Notes under the pieces: generated by a model
Databases searched by the model: none
What the model saw: the letters and a program-made list of their open reading frames with translations, nothing else
What the model was told of the DNA's origin: nothing
Part shown: positions 41,091 to 49,541 of the stretch, piece after piece
How positions within the stretch are numbered: the first letter of the stretch is position 1
Layout: each line of letters opens with the position of its first letter
From: an uncultured Anaerolineaceae bacterium
GTDB lineage: Bacteria; Chloroflexota; Anaerolineae; Promineifilales; Promineifilaceae
Assembly: GCA_937967805.1 (NCBI GenBank)
Contig: CALBTC010000179.1
Coordinates: forward strand, 1 to 53,806
Direction: 5' to 3'
Length of the DNA stretch: 53,806 nt
Translations under genes and position numbers: made by a program

Positions 41091-44030
41091 TCAGGGTTCG
41101 TCGGCGTGAATACGGCCGTTTATCTTTTCAATCATGCCCAGATCATCCAGCTTTACGGCAATCTCTAAAGCAGCCTGCCATTTTTGAACGGCTGTTTCCC
41201 TATCGCCAAAAATTTTATAAAAGTCCCCCTGATGGACCAGGCAAAAGGCCACATGCAAATCATCCTTCAGGCGGGTAAATTCAACGAAGCATTCCTCAGC
41301 CAGAGGTAATGCCTCTTCGTACTTCTCTTCTGACCGTTTAATTAAGCATTGCAAAAAGCGAACGGCCGTCATCGACTGCCGGTCGCCCATCCGCTCCAGA
41401 CTGGCATAGCTCTCTTCCGCCAGGCGATTTGCCTCGGCCAACCGTCCCAAAATGCGACAAGTAGCGGCAAGGCCCCTTTTGGCCATAGCAATTTCACCTA
41501 AATCATCTAGCCTCTCTGCCAGAGCCAGAGATTCCTCAGCATACTGTTGGGCAACTTCATACTGCTTCAGGCCAATCATAATAAACACCAGCAAACGCAA
41601 CGTTTTACATCGACCTAACCGGTCGCCAATCTGCTGCTGCTTTTTCGCCGATTGCATAGCCAATTCACTGGCTGCCCCATTGTTTTGTTGGCGATGACGC
41701 AAACGGGCAAACCGGTATAGTGCCGCAGCAACCCCTTTTTCATCATTTTGGGTCTGGCGCAAAGTCAACACCCGATTCAGGCGGCGCTCAGCCTCTTCAG
41801 ACAGCGTTTGTTCGATATCCAGACGAGCCAGCTCAAATTCCGCATCAGCAATACCAATACCGTCTTCTAACTCATCGTACAAGTCCAGGGCTTGTTGAAG
41901 CCATTTGCGGGCTTCGGCCTGGTCGCCCTGCTCCAGGCAAGCCTGTCCCCACCACAGCCAGTTTTGGGCCAATTGTGGTTCGTCTTCCAGACGCACAGCA
42001 GCGTGAAACGCAATTTTGAACGCTTCACGGGCCTGGTCAAACCGGCCGCGGGCAAACCAGGCATCTTTAAGCACGGCCGTCAGGCGCAGCACAGCTTCCC
42101 ACTGCTGCGTTGCTTCGGCAAATTTTACGGCCGTATCCAAATTGCCCCATTCCGGCTGAAGCACCTTATAATTTTGCGCCTGTGCTTGGGCAAAATTGGT
42201 GAAATAGGCAACGTATCGTTCTTTGGCAACTGGCTCATCCCCCAGCTTTTCCTGGGCAAACGTGGCCAGCAAAGCGTGCTGCCGGTAGCGGCGGTGCCCT
42301 ACCTCTTGCAGCAAGGAAAGCTGCACCAACTCTTGCAACCGATCTTCAACAATATAAATATCCGCCCTGGCGATCTGCGCAATCTCGTGAATGGCATCCA
42401 GCGAAAAAGTGCGCCCGGCAAACAAGCCTAGTAAAACAAACAAGCGGCGCTGCACGCCCACTAGATGTCTCCAGCTTATTTCAAACGTTTCGCGAATCCG
42501 CTGTTCATCTTCCGCCAGGTCTAACGGCTTGATCTGCTGCCGCAGCTGCGCAACAAAATCGGCCAGCGAACGATATGGCCGATAAGCCAAGTAGCTGCCG
42601 GCAATACTGATAGCCAGCGGCAAATTACCAACAAGTTGGCAAACTTCATCCACGGCTGCTGGATTTGCTCTGGCGCGCTCTTCATCCACGTAATGAAGCA
42701 GCAGGGAACGGCCGCTTTCCGGCGAGAATTGGCTTAATAGCATTGGTTCAGCCCCTACGCTGCGCACAACACGTTCTGCACGGCTCGTAATGAGTACCGC
42801 ACAGCGACCACTGTCCGGCAGCAAATAGCGAATCTTCGAGCCGGTCCAGGCATCATCCAAAATAAGCAGCGCATGCTTACTTTCTAGTAATCGCTTCACG
42901 GCAGCCAAACGTTCTTCCCCGGAATACTGCGTGCTTAAATCATAGCCATAGGCGGCAGCCCATTGGGTTGCAATTTCCTCTGGCTGTTCATCAACTACAT
43001 TGGCCCAGAGCACCCCGTCGGGGAACTGATCTCGTAAGGTATGCGCCAAATGAAGCGCCAAAGTGGTTTTGCCGATGCCCCCCATGCCAATAATGCCCAA
43101 ACGTGGTGAACGGGAAACGGCCGTCAGCGCCTGCTCTAAATTAGCCAGAGGCGTTGAACGGCCAACGAATAAAGGAGGCAGGAACGGGGCCAAAAACGGA
43201 GGTTTTTCCTCAATTTCAGGCGGGCGTACGGGCGGCAAAGGAACAGTTGTAGGCTTGGTGGCCGCTTTCATCTCCCGGATATTGACGTACAGCTCCTGGG
43301 TAGTTGGCGAAGGCTCGTCAACATCCAGCCATGTCTTCAACGCCTCTCGACATCGCTCATATTGCGTGAGCGCCGCAGCCCGTTGGTCATTACTGGCTAA
43401 AAGCCACATTAAATGTTGATGGGCAGACTCGCGCCATGGTGTCAGTTCTAAAGCTCGTTTGGCATAAAAAATACCATCTTCGTAATTCGTTGCTTCCTTC
43501 ATTGACCAACGAATGATGGTATCCAGCGCCTGCCACATCATGTCATCCAGACGCAGCCGCAAGTTATTCATCCAATCATCAAAAATTTGCAGATCAGGCT
43601 GGGAAAAACCTTCTAAAAATTGGCCCTGGTATAGCTCAACCGCCTTTTTCAAGGAGTGAATATCCGGCTCGGGTTGGTGGCGATTTTTAGCAACCAATGC
43701 CTCGAATGATTGCACATCGCACCAATAAGGGGCGCGCCGGTTAAATGTAATTTCTGGTCGCTGGGTATCCAGGTAGGGAGCCAGATTAACGTTGCGCAGC
43801 GCATTCAGGGCCACGCGCAGATTCGCCTTGGCAGATTTTTCCGATTTATCCGGCCAAAAGATGGTGGCGAGCTCTTCACGAAGGTGCAGGCGATTGTTAA
43901 GAACAAGATAACACAAAATGGCTCTATTTTTGGGGGCTACCCTCGATGTAAAGGTCTCGAAGGAACGGCCGTTGCTCCACCCCAGATCGAACCTCCCCAA
44001 CATGGTAATCCACAATTCATTCTGGCTCAT
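41091..44030 (-). CDS. BTAD/NB-ARC/TPR signal-transduction regulator (AfsR-like)
   Basis: A 979-residue STAND protein. The N-terminal winged-helix DNA-binding domain (1-100, with GRFDLGWSNGRSFETF and LREELATIFWPDKSEKSAKANLRVALNALR) is followed by a BTAD helical domain (105-250). The NB-ARC ATPase has FVGRSTPLANLEQAL, Walker A GMGGIGKTT at 315-323 and Walker B ALLILDDAW at about 386-394, and then TSRAERV and the NLPLAISIAGSYLAY block. The C-terminal half (about 630-975) is TPR repeats. Such proteins are ATP-controlled transcription activators whose TPRs sense a ligand. All nucleotide-binding motifs look intact. It is a single gene; its likely local partner is the convergent HEVGH gene. Confidence 0.9.
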   Translation of the reverse strand: MSQNELWITMLGRFDLGWSNGRSFETFTSRVAPKNRAILCYLVLNNRLHLREELATIFWPDKSEKSAKANLRVALNALRNVNLAPYLDTQRPEITFNRRAPYWCDVQSFEALVAKNRHQPEPDIHSLKKAVELYQGQFLEGFSQPDLQIFDDWMNNLRLRLDDMMWQALDTIIRWSMKEATNYEDGIFYAKRALELTPWRESAHQHLMWLLASNDQRAAALTQYERCREALKTWLDVDEPSPTTQELYVNIREMKAATKPTTVPLPPVRPPEIEEKPPFLAPFLPPLFVGRSTPLANLEQALTAVSRSPRLGIIGMGGIGKTTLALHLAHTLRDQFPDGVLWANVVDEQPEEIATQWAAAYGYDLSTQYSGEERLAAVKRLLESKHALLILDDAWTGSKIRYLLPDSGRCAVLITSRAERVVRSVGAEPMLLSQFSPESGRSLLLHYVDEERARANPAAVDEVCQLVGNLPLAISIAGSYLAYRPYRSLADFVAQLRQQIKPLDLAEDEQRIRETFEISWRHLVGVQRRLFVLLGLFAGRTFSLDAIHEIAQIARADIYIVEDRLQELVQLSLLQEVGHRRYRQHALLATFAQEKLGDEPVAKERYVAYFTNFAQAQAQNYKVLQPEWGNLDTAVKFAEATQQWEAVLRLTAVLKDAWFARGRFDQAREAFKIAFHAAVRLEDEPQLAQNWLWWGQACLEQGDQAEARKWLQQALDLYDELEDGIGIADAEFELARLDIEQTLSEEAERRLNRVLTLRQTQNDEKGVAAALYRFARLRHRQQNNGAASELAMQSAKKQQQIGDRLGRCKTLRLLVFIMIGLKQYEVAQQYAEESLALAERLDDLGEIAMAKRGLAATCRILGRLAEANRLAEESYASLERMGDRQSMTAVRFLQCLIKRSEEKYEEALPLAEECFVEFTRLKDDLHVAFCLVHQGDFYKIFGDRETAVQKWQAALEIAVKLDDLGMIEKINGRIHADEP

Positions 44031-44362
44031 TTTGTCATTTTCTCTTTAAGATTTTCAAATAACCCCACCCACAGCTTGTGGCATTTACGCTGCATTAACG
44101 GTTGATGATTATGATGAATAACAACTCTTTTCCCTCTAGAGTAAAACTATTTTGGATTATAAAACAGCTGAGGGATGACGCAATAATTGGCTACTTTCGT
44201 TTGCATTTGCCTGTTTCTTGCCATTGTCTGCTAGCAGCGCAAGAAAACGCACCAGGAGAAAACGTATTGGACTTTTGATGATGGTTTGAATCCAGGCAAT
44301 CACCAAATACCAGGAGGGGTATCGGTAAACGGCCGTCTACCAGGACGGTCGTTTTCATTTTG
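44031..44362. other. 332-bp intergenic region without a gene
   Basis: AT-rich in its left half. The only clear structure is an imperfect inverted repeat at about 44326-44354 (AAACGGCCGTC facing GACGGTCGTTT), again made from the octamer. It could end transcripts, but the T run is interrupted. No conserved promoter for the minus-strand regulator was identified with confidence. Confidence 0.6.
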
Positions 44363-45253
44363 TCAGTTGGCCACAACGGCTGCCGACCAACCAGGCGCAC
44401 CGAGGTACGGCCGTAAATCATCGTCGTCCAGCACGGCTCGCACGCTCTCCTCCAGGCCAATTTCGCCCGTCAGCACCGCATCCTGGTATTGACCGGCCCA
44501 ACGGTAAACAAGCCCGCCGGCACGACGCAACTCCACCAGCATCAGCTGGGCCAATGGCCCCGCCTCATCCAAAAAGCCCGATGTTTCATAATCTTTTTCA
44601 ATGCGCTCATAATCATAGGGGAGCCGCACAACTTCAGACCGCCAACCACGCGTCGTTGTCCAGGTGAAACGGCCGTAGCTCAACTGCCGATTCCCATCAA
44701 ACGGCGCCCCCACAGAGCCAATATTCACGACCGTAGTCGCATCAACATGCCGGGTAAGCGGCCGGTGTGTATGCCCGGTAACAAACATTTTGGGAGCAGG
44801 TGCAATTTGCGCGCGCAGTTCCGCATCCGTTGTTTGGGGATACACACCATCCCGATTGTCCCGCATAGTGCCATGCATCACGCGCAGTTCTGTGCCGTCT
44901 GGCGCGCATACGGAATGCCGCTCTGGTAGATTGGCGAGAATAGGCACATATTCGGCTACCTGCAAATAAGTCCAATGGGCAAATTGGCGCACTTCAAATG
45001 CAGGATCAACGGCCGTATCCTCTGCAGCGGCACACTCTAAAACATAATCCTCATGATTGCCCCGCACAATTCGCCAACCATGACTCTTCTGTCTGGCCAA
45101 TACAAGCTCCAAACAATCGCGGGAAAGCGGTCCGCGATTAATAATATCACCATCTACGATCACGCAGTCGGGCTGCCATTGATCAATGTTTGCCGTCACG
45201 GATTCCAGGGCGGGAACGTTTCCATGAATATCTGAGATAACTGCTACTTTCAC
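44363..45253 (-). CDS. Metallophosphoesterase (calcineurin-like)
   Basis: A 296-residue phosphoesterase. The five metal-binding blocks are visible: ISDIHGN at 6-12, VDGDIINRGP, VRGNHEDYV, the His of VMHGTMRDN and VTGHTHRPL. It belongs to the YfcE/ApaH-like group that cleaves phosphomono- or diesters; the substrate is not predictable. The C-terminal 70 residues extend beyond the core. ATG 45253 is used. It diverges from uvrB across 186 bp. It is probably a single-gene unit, ending about 330 bp before the STAND regulator start. Confidence 0.88.
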   Translation of the reverse strand: MKVAVISDIHGNVPALESVTANIDQWQPDCVIVDGDIINRGPLSRDCLELVLARQKSHGWRIVRGNHEDYVLECAAAEDTAVDPAFEVRQFAHWTYLQVAEYVPILANLPERHSVCAPDGTELRVMHGTMRDNRDGVYPQTTDAELRAQIAPAPKMFVTGHTHRPLTRHVDATTVVNIGSVGAPFDGNRQLSYGRFTWTTTRGWRSEVVRLPYDYERIEKDYETSGFLDEAGPLAQLMLVELRRAGGLVYRWAGQYQDAVLTGEIGLEESVRAVLDDDDLRPYLGAPGWSAAVVAN

Positions 45254-45375
45254 ATAAACTTCCTATCAATCAATAATTACAAATAAGAGTGTAAGTCGAG
45301 TATTACTCGCCTTCCTAATAAACTATTGAGAATTTTGGAGCGCAATACTAACAAGAACGGCCGTTTTGCTCAAAC

Positions 45376-45397
45376 TCCTGACAAAAGATGTCATGAA
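45376..45397. promoter_or_regulatory. Imperfect palindrome upstream of uvrB (candidate damage-response operator)
   Basis: TCCTGACA-AAAGA-TGTCATGA lies 42-64 bp before the uvrB start. It shares 19-20 of 22 positions with the palindrome upstream of uvrA at 51340-51362. Two excision-repair genes with the same upstream palindrome suggest a common repressor. Confidence 0.5.
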
Positions 45398-45439
45398 CCT
45401 CTTTTATAGTGAAAAGTAAAAACGCCGGAGGCGTAAACC

Positions 45440-47425
45440 ATGGCAAACTTTCAACTAAATTCCAGCTACCAACCAACAGGTGACCAGCCACAAGCGATTG
45501 CCGGGCTGGTTGACGGATTGCAAAACGGCCTGCACCAACAGCTCCTGCTGGGGGCCACGGGCACGGGCAAAACGTTCACCATTGCCAACGTTATCCAACA
45601 AACGCAGCGCCCCACCCTTATTTTGGCCCATAACAAAACGCTAGCAGCCCAGCTTTACAGCGAGTTCTGCCACTTCTTTCCACACAACGCGGTGAGCTAC
45701 TTTGTGAGCTACTACGATTATTATCAACCCGAAGCGTATATTCCCCGCACCGACACTTACATCGAGAAGACAACCGAAATTAACGAAGAGATTGACAGAA
45801 TGCGCCTGGCTGCTACCCAATCACTGGCTACACGAAGGGATGTCATCATCGTGGCCAGCGTCAGCGCGATTTACGGGCTGGGTGACCCGGCGCGGTACGA
45901 CCAGGCGCGCGTGCCGTTTGCCGTAGGCGAAGTGAAGCAGCGGCAAAAAACATTGCGCCAGCTCATCGGTATTCAGTATGAGCGGAATGAGATGGACTTT
46001 AAGATTGGTACGTTTCGCGTGCGAGGGGATGTGCTGGAGATACGGCCGTCCTACACCGAATCCGCCTACCGCATCACCTTCTGGGGAGATGAGATTGAAC
46101 AAATCACCGAGATTGACCCACTTACCGGCGAGCTGATGGCCGAATTGGACAGCCTCATCATCCACCCTGCTCGCCACTTCATTCCCCCAGAAGACGAAAT
46201 GGAAGATGCGATTGCCAGCATTGAAACCGAGCTAGAGAAGCGGCTGGACCAACTGGGCGCCGAAAACAACCTGCTGGCCCAACAGCGGCTGGAGCAGCGC
46301 ACCCGCTACGACATCGAAATGCTGCGCGAACTGGGCTACTGCCAGGGAATCGAAAATTACGGCATTCACTTTACGCCCAGCCGTCTGCCCGGCAGCCCAC
46401 CCTGGACATTGCTCGATTATTTCCCCGACGATTACCTGATGGTCGTAGACGAAAGTCACATGACCCTGCCCCAAATCCGGGCCATGTACAACGGCGACCG
46501 GCAGCGCAAAGAAACGCTGGTAGAACACGGCTTCCGCCTGCCCAGCGCCCTAGACAACCGTCCGCTCACCTTTGACGAGTGGGAGGAGCGCGTCTACCAA
46601 ATGATCTTCACTTCGGCCACGCCGGGACCGTACGAATTGGGACATACGGAGCAAACCGTCGAGCAAATTATTCGCCCCACCGGGCTGATTGATCCCGAAA
46701 TTGAGGTACGGCCGATTCGCGGCCAGGTAGATGATTTGCTGTTTGAGCTGAAGAAGCGTGTCGAGGTGGGCCAACGTGCCCTTGTCACCACCCTCACCAA
46801 ACGGATGGCTGAAGATTTATCAGATTATCTACGCGAAATGGACATGAAGGTGCATTATTTACATAGCGAGGTAGACACCTTTGAGCGGGTGGAAATCTTG
46901 CAAGATTTGCGCGCCGGCGTCTACGATGCCGTTGTGGGGATTAACTTACTACGCGAAGGATTAGATTTGCCCGAAGTGTCGCTGGTGGCCATTCTGGATG
47001 CCGACAAGGAAGGTTTTTTACGCTCAGACCGGGCGCTCATCCAGACGATTGGCCGCGCCGCCCGTCATGAAGCCGGCCAGGTAATCATGTACGCCGACCG
47101 GGTGACGGACTCCATGCAGCGGGCCATTGATGAAACCAACCGGCGGCGCGCTTTGCAGATTGCTTACAATACCGAACACGGCATCGTGCCGCAAACCATT
47201 GTCAAGGAGCTGGACAAGTTGTTGAAAGTGCGGGAGGAAGAAACGGCCGTTGCCGAACCCGCCCCCATTTACCAACCCGATGACATTTTGCTGCAAATTG
47301 ATGAACTGGAAGATGCGATGAAAACGGCCGCAACCAACCTGGAATTTGAGAAAGCAGCCCGCCTGCGCGACCAAATTGTGGCCCTTAAACAGCAATTGGA
47401 TGATCTAACGATATGTCATGTTTGA
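45440..47425 (+). CDS. uvrB: Excinuclease ABC subunit B
   Basis: This 661-residue helicase-like subunit verifies DNA lesions handed over by UvrA and recruits UvrC. Walker A is GATGTGKT at 38-45. The beta-hairpin that locks on DNA is [12 protein letters not shown], motif II is VVDESHM, and the C-terminal UVR domain is [24 protein letters not shown]. Length and motif order are standard. ATG 45440 follows GGAGG at nine bases. uvrA lies about 4 kb downstream on the same strand but in a different unit. Confidence 0.98.
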   Translation: MANFQLNSSYQPTGDQPQAIAGLVDGLQNGLHQQLLLGATGTGKTFTIANVIQQTQRPTLILAHNKTLAAQLYSEFCHFFPHNAVSYFVSYYDYYQPEAYIPRTDTYIEKTTEINEEIDRMRLAATQSLATRRDVIIVASVSAIYGLGDPARYDQARVPFAVGEVKQRQKTLRQLIGIQYERNEMDFKIGTFRVRGDVLEIRPSYTESAYRITFWGDEIEQITEIDPLTGELMAELDSLIIHPARHFIPPEDEMEDAIASIETELEKRLDQLGAENNLLAQQRLEQRTRYDIEMLRELGYCQGIENYGIHFTPSRLPGSPPWTLLDYFPDDYLMVVDESHMTLPQIRAMYNGDRQRKETLVEHGFRLPSALDNRPLTFDEWEERVYQMIFTSATPGPYELGHTEQTVEQIIRPTGLIDPEIEVRPIRGQVDDLLFELKKRVEVGQRALVTTLTKRMAEDLSDYLREMDMKVHYLHSEVDTFERVEILQDLRAGVYDAVVGINLLREGLDLPEVSLVAILDADKEGFLRSDRALIQTIGRAARHEAGQVIMYADRVTDSMQRAIDETNRRRALQIAYNTEHGIVPQTIVKELDKLLKVREEETAVAEPAPIYQPDDILLQIDELEDAMKTAATNLEFEKAARLRDQIVALKQQLDDLTICHV

Positions 47426-47428
47426 ATC

Positions 47429-47483
47429 TCACGCAACGCGGGCGCAAAGCATCTAAATTTTTGCCCTTTGCGCCTTTGCGTGA
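47429..47483. repeat. Nested inverted repeat after uvrB
   Basis: TCACGCAA and GCGCAAAG on the left face CTTTGCGC and TTGCGTGA on the right, across about 20 bp. It could terminate uvrB or be a dispersed repeat of the GCGCAAAG type. There is no strong T run. Confidence 0.45.
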
Positions 47484-47596
47484 AAATACCAAGCTGCCAA
47501 AATTGGTCGCGTCGCATAACACGAAATGGTAGCCAAAAAGCTACGTGACGAGTAAAATTAGCACATCTGTTCAAGATAAATTCGCGGAGGTGAACG

Positions 47597-48109
47597 ATGG
47601 ATTTTGCAGCGTGTCAGGAACAGCTACGGCAAAACGGTGAATTGATTCGGGAATTGGTAGCCGGCATTTCGCAGGAGCAAGCCGTGATCAAACCATCGCC
47701 GGAGGATTGGTCCGTTTTGGAAGTGGTCAATCACCTATATGATGAAGAACGCGAAGATTTTCGGCAGCGGTTTAATTACCTGCTGCACCGCCCCGGCGAG
47801 GAATGGCCGCCCATCGACCCGATGGGCTGGGTGACCACCCGCAAATACAACGAGCGGGAGCTGTCCAGCTCGCTGCAAAACTTTCTGGACGAGCGGCAAA
47901 AATCACTCTCCTGGCTGGCCGAACTGGACCAGCCGAATTTGGAAGCGTTTGAGACGCATCCGGTGGCGGGCAAGTTTCATGCAGGCGATATGCTGGCCGC
48001 CTGGGTCGCCCACGACTTGCTGCATCTGCGCCAGTTGATTGAGCTGAAGTATTACCTAACGACAGAAATGGTACGGCCGTATTCGCCCCGCTACGCCGGA
48101 GAATGGTAG
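47597..48109 (+). CDS. DinB-family protein
   Basis: A 170-residue four-helix-bundle protein of the DinB/YfiT superfamily. The metal-binding His positions typical of this fold appear in VLEVVNHLYDEERE (about 44-57) and in WVAHDLLHLRQLIELKYY (about 137-154). Many members are thiol-S-transferases or remain uncharacterised; the name comes from damage-inducible relatives in Bacillus. ATG 47597 has GGAGGTG five bases upstream. The decayed alkylation-repair gene begins nine bases after its stop, so the two may have formed a damage-related unit. Confidence 0.85.
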   Translation: MDFAACQEQLRQNGELIRELVAGISQEQAVIKPSPEDWSVLEVVNHLYDEEREDFRQRFNYLLHRPGEEWPPIDPMGWVTTRKYNERELSSSLQNFLDERQKSLSWLAELDQPNLEAFETHPVAGKFHAGDMLAAWVAHDLLHLRQLIELKYYLTTEMVRPYSPRYAGEW

Positions 48110-48117
48110 ATTACCCA

Positions 48118-48673
48118 ATGAGCGAAAACGAAAAAAAATTGTTCAAAGATTATTTTGATGTCAACCTGTTTGCACGCCTGGGCCGAAGACGAAAACCCGC
48201 ACATTCGGCGGCTGGTCAGCGAAGGCACCCGCCCCCGGCTGCCCTGGGCCGGCTGGCTGACCCAGTTCATCGAAGATCCCGGTCCTACCCTGGCGCTGCT
48301 GGAAAAGCTCAAAGACGATCCATCCGAATACGTGCGCCGCTCCGTGAGCAACCATCTCAACGACATCGCCAAAGACCATCCGCGATTAGTTGTCGAACAG
48401 ATGAGCTTTTCGCTGCAAAGTACGGTCGTAACCGGGCAAAACCTTGTCATCGACTTTGTGATTCATTTTGTAAAAGCAAATGGGCAGACGAGTGGCAAGG
48501 TGTTTAAGTTGAAAACGGCCGTCCTGCTCCCCAACGAAGCACTCGCCGTCACCAAAAGTCACCCCATCCGCCCCATCACCACCCGCACCTACCACCCCGG
48601 CACCCACCGGGTACAGATTCAGGTCAACGGCCAGATTGTGGGCGAACGCAGCTTTGAACTGGTTTTGCCTTGA
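48118..48673 (+). pseudogene. DNA alkylation repair (HEAT-repeat) gene, deleted and frameshifted
   Basis: The first piece (ATG 48118) encodes MSENEKKLFKDYFDVNL, the usual start of such proteins. After about 50 bp the coding frame shifts by one and continues as CLHAWAEDENPHIRRLVSEGTRPRLPW...DPSEYVRRSVSNHLNDIAKDHPRLVVE, a hallmark of DNA alkylation repair HEAT proteins. A second junction then leads to EQMSFSLQSTVVTGQNLVIDFVIHFVKANG, the C-terminal beta-domain of a longer relative. Roughly 100 residues at the first junction and about 60 at the second are missing. The gene is surely non-functional as a glycosylase. Its intact ancestor would have followed the DinB gene. Confidence 0.75.
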
Positions 48674-48686
48674 TAGAGGTCAGCGA

Positions 48687-48742
48687 AGATTGGGCCAATT
48701 TTCTCTGGATAAGCGTTCTTAACGAACAAATTGGCCCTATCT
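48687..48742. repeat. GATTGGGCCAATTTT inverted repeat, copy 2
   Basis: AGATTGGGCCAATTTT (48687-48702) faces AAATTGGCCCTATCT (about 48728-48742). It is the same family as 28768-28824. It separates the decayed repair gene from the dienelactone hydrolase. Confidence 0.65.
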
Positions 48743-48770
48743 CCAGAGTAGTCGAATAGTGAGGAAAAAC

Positions 48771-49430
48771 ATGAAAATTCAAACCAATGAGCACGAGGCA
48801 GCCGCTTACCTTGCCTTGCCAGACGGCCGTCCAGCGCCGGGGGTCCTGGTGCTGCATCCCTGGTGGGGCCTTAATGAAGATATCAAAGGGGTGTGTGACC
48901 GGCTGGCGCAGGCTGGTTTTGTAGGACTAGCGCCTGATTTGTACAACGGCCGTATCGCCACCACCATCAAAGAAGCTGAAAAATACAGCGAGCTAATGGA
49001 TGAAGACGCTGCTGGAGCGTTGACCAGGGCGGCAGCAGACACCTTGCTGGCCCATGAGGCGTGCCAGGGCAACCAGATTGGCGTTATCGGCTTCTCGTTG
49101 GGAGCCGGCTTTGCTGTAGGAATCGCCCACGATCAACCGGACGCCGTCAGCGCCGTGGTGCTTTTTTACGGTCTTGGCTGGGCGGAACAAACCAGGACCC
49201 AAGCCAGCTACTTGGGCCATTTTGCCGAAAACGATCCGTATGAAGATGATGAATACCGGGAGCATTTTGAGCAGAAGTTGAAAGAAAACGGCCGTCCGGC
49301 CACCTTCCACATCTATCCCGGCGCTGGCCACTGGTTTTTTGAGCCCAGCCGGCCCGATGCTTATGATCCGGCCGCCGCCGAACGAGCCTGGGAGCGCACG
49401 CTGGAATTTCTCAAAGAAACGCTGGGATAG
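48771..49430 (+). CDS. Dienelactone hydrolase-family protein
   Basis: A 219-residue alpha/beta hydrolase. Early blocks are VLVLHPWWGLNEDIKGVCDRLA and APDLYNGRIA. The nucleophile elbow is GVIGFSLGAGF, with Ser in place of the Cys of true dienelactone hydrolases. The acid is probably the Asp of ENDPYEDDE, and the His is in PGAGHWFFEP. The Ser variant is common among family members with esterase or unknown activity. ATG 48771 follows GAGGAAAA; upstream alternatives lack a site. It is a single gene between two dispersed repeats. Confidence 0.85.
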   Translation: MKIQTNEHEAAAYLALPDGRPAPGVLVLHPWWGLNEDIKGVCDRLAQAGFVGLAPDLYNGRIATTIKEAEKYSELMDEDAAGALTRAAADTLLAHEACQGNQIGVIGFSLGAGFAVGIAHDQPDAVSAVVLFYGLGWAEQTRTQASYLGHFAENDPYEDDEYREHFEQKLKENGRPATFHIYPGAGHWFFEPSRPDAYDPAAAERAWERTLEFLKETLG

Positions 49431-49452
49431 AATTTTACCGAATCCCTGCGAC

Positions 49453-49523
49453 TGTCATGCCCGCGTAGGCGGGCATCCACAAGTTGAACAGAAGATGGAT
49501 TCCCGCTTTCGCGGGAATGACAC
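49453..49523. repeat. GTCATTCC-type dispersed repeat
   Basis: TGTCATGCCCGCG followed by GCGGGCATCCA, then TGGATTCCCGC and GCGGGAATGACA, form two small hairpins in a larger inverted repeat. It resembles 19010-19074 and, more loosely, the GTCATTCCGAACGC block near 844-870. Confidence 0.6.
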
Positions 49524-49541
49524 TTTTAGGACAGCACTCAT

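Noticed and set aside
44326..44354. Hairpin considered as a terminator for the phosphoesterase
   Set aside because: On the minus strand it is followed by only three T and then ACC, and one arm is mismatched. On the plus strand there is no gene upstream to end.
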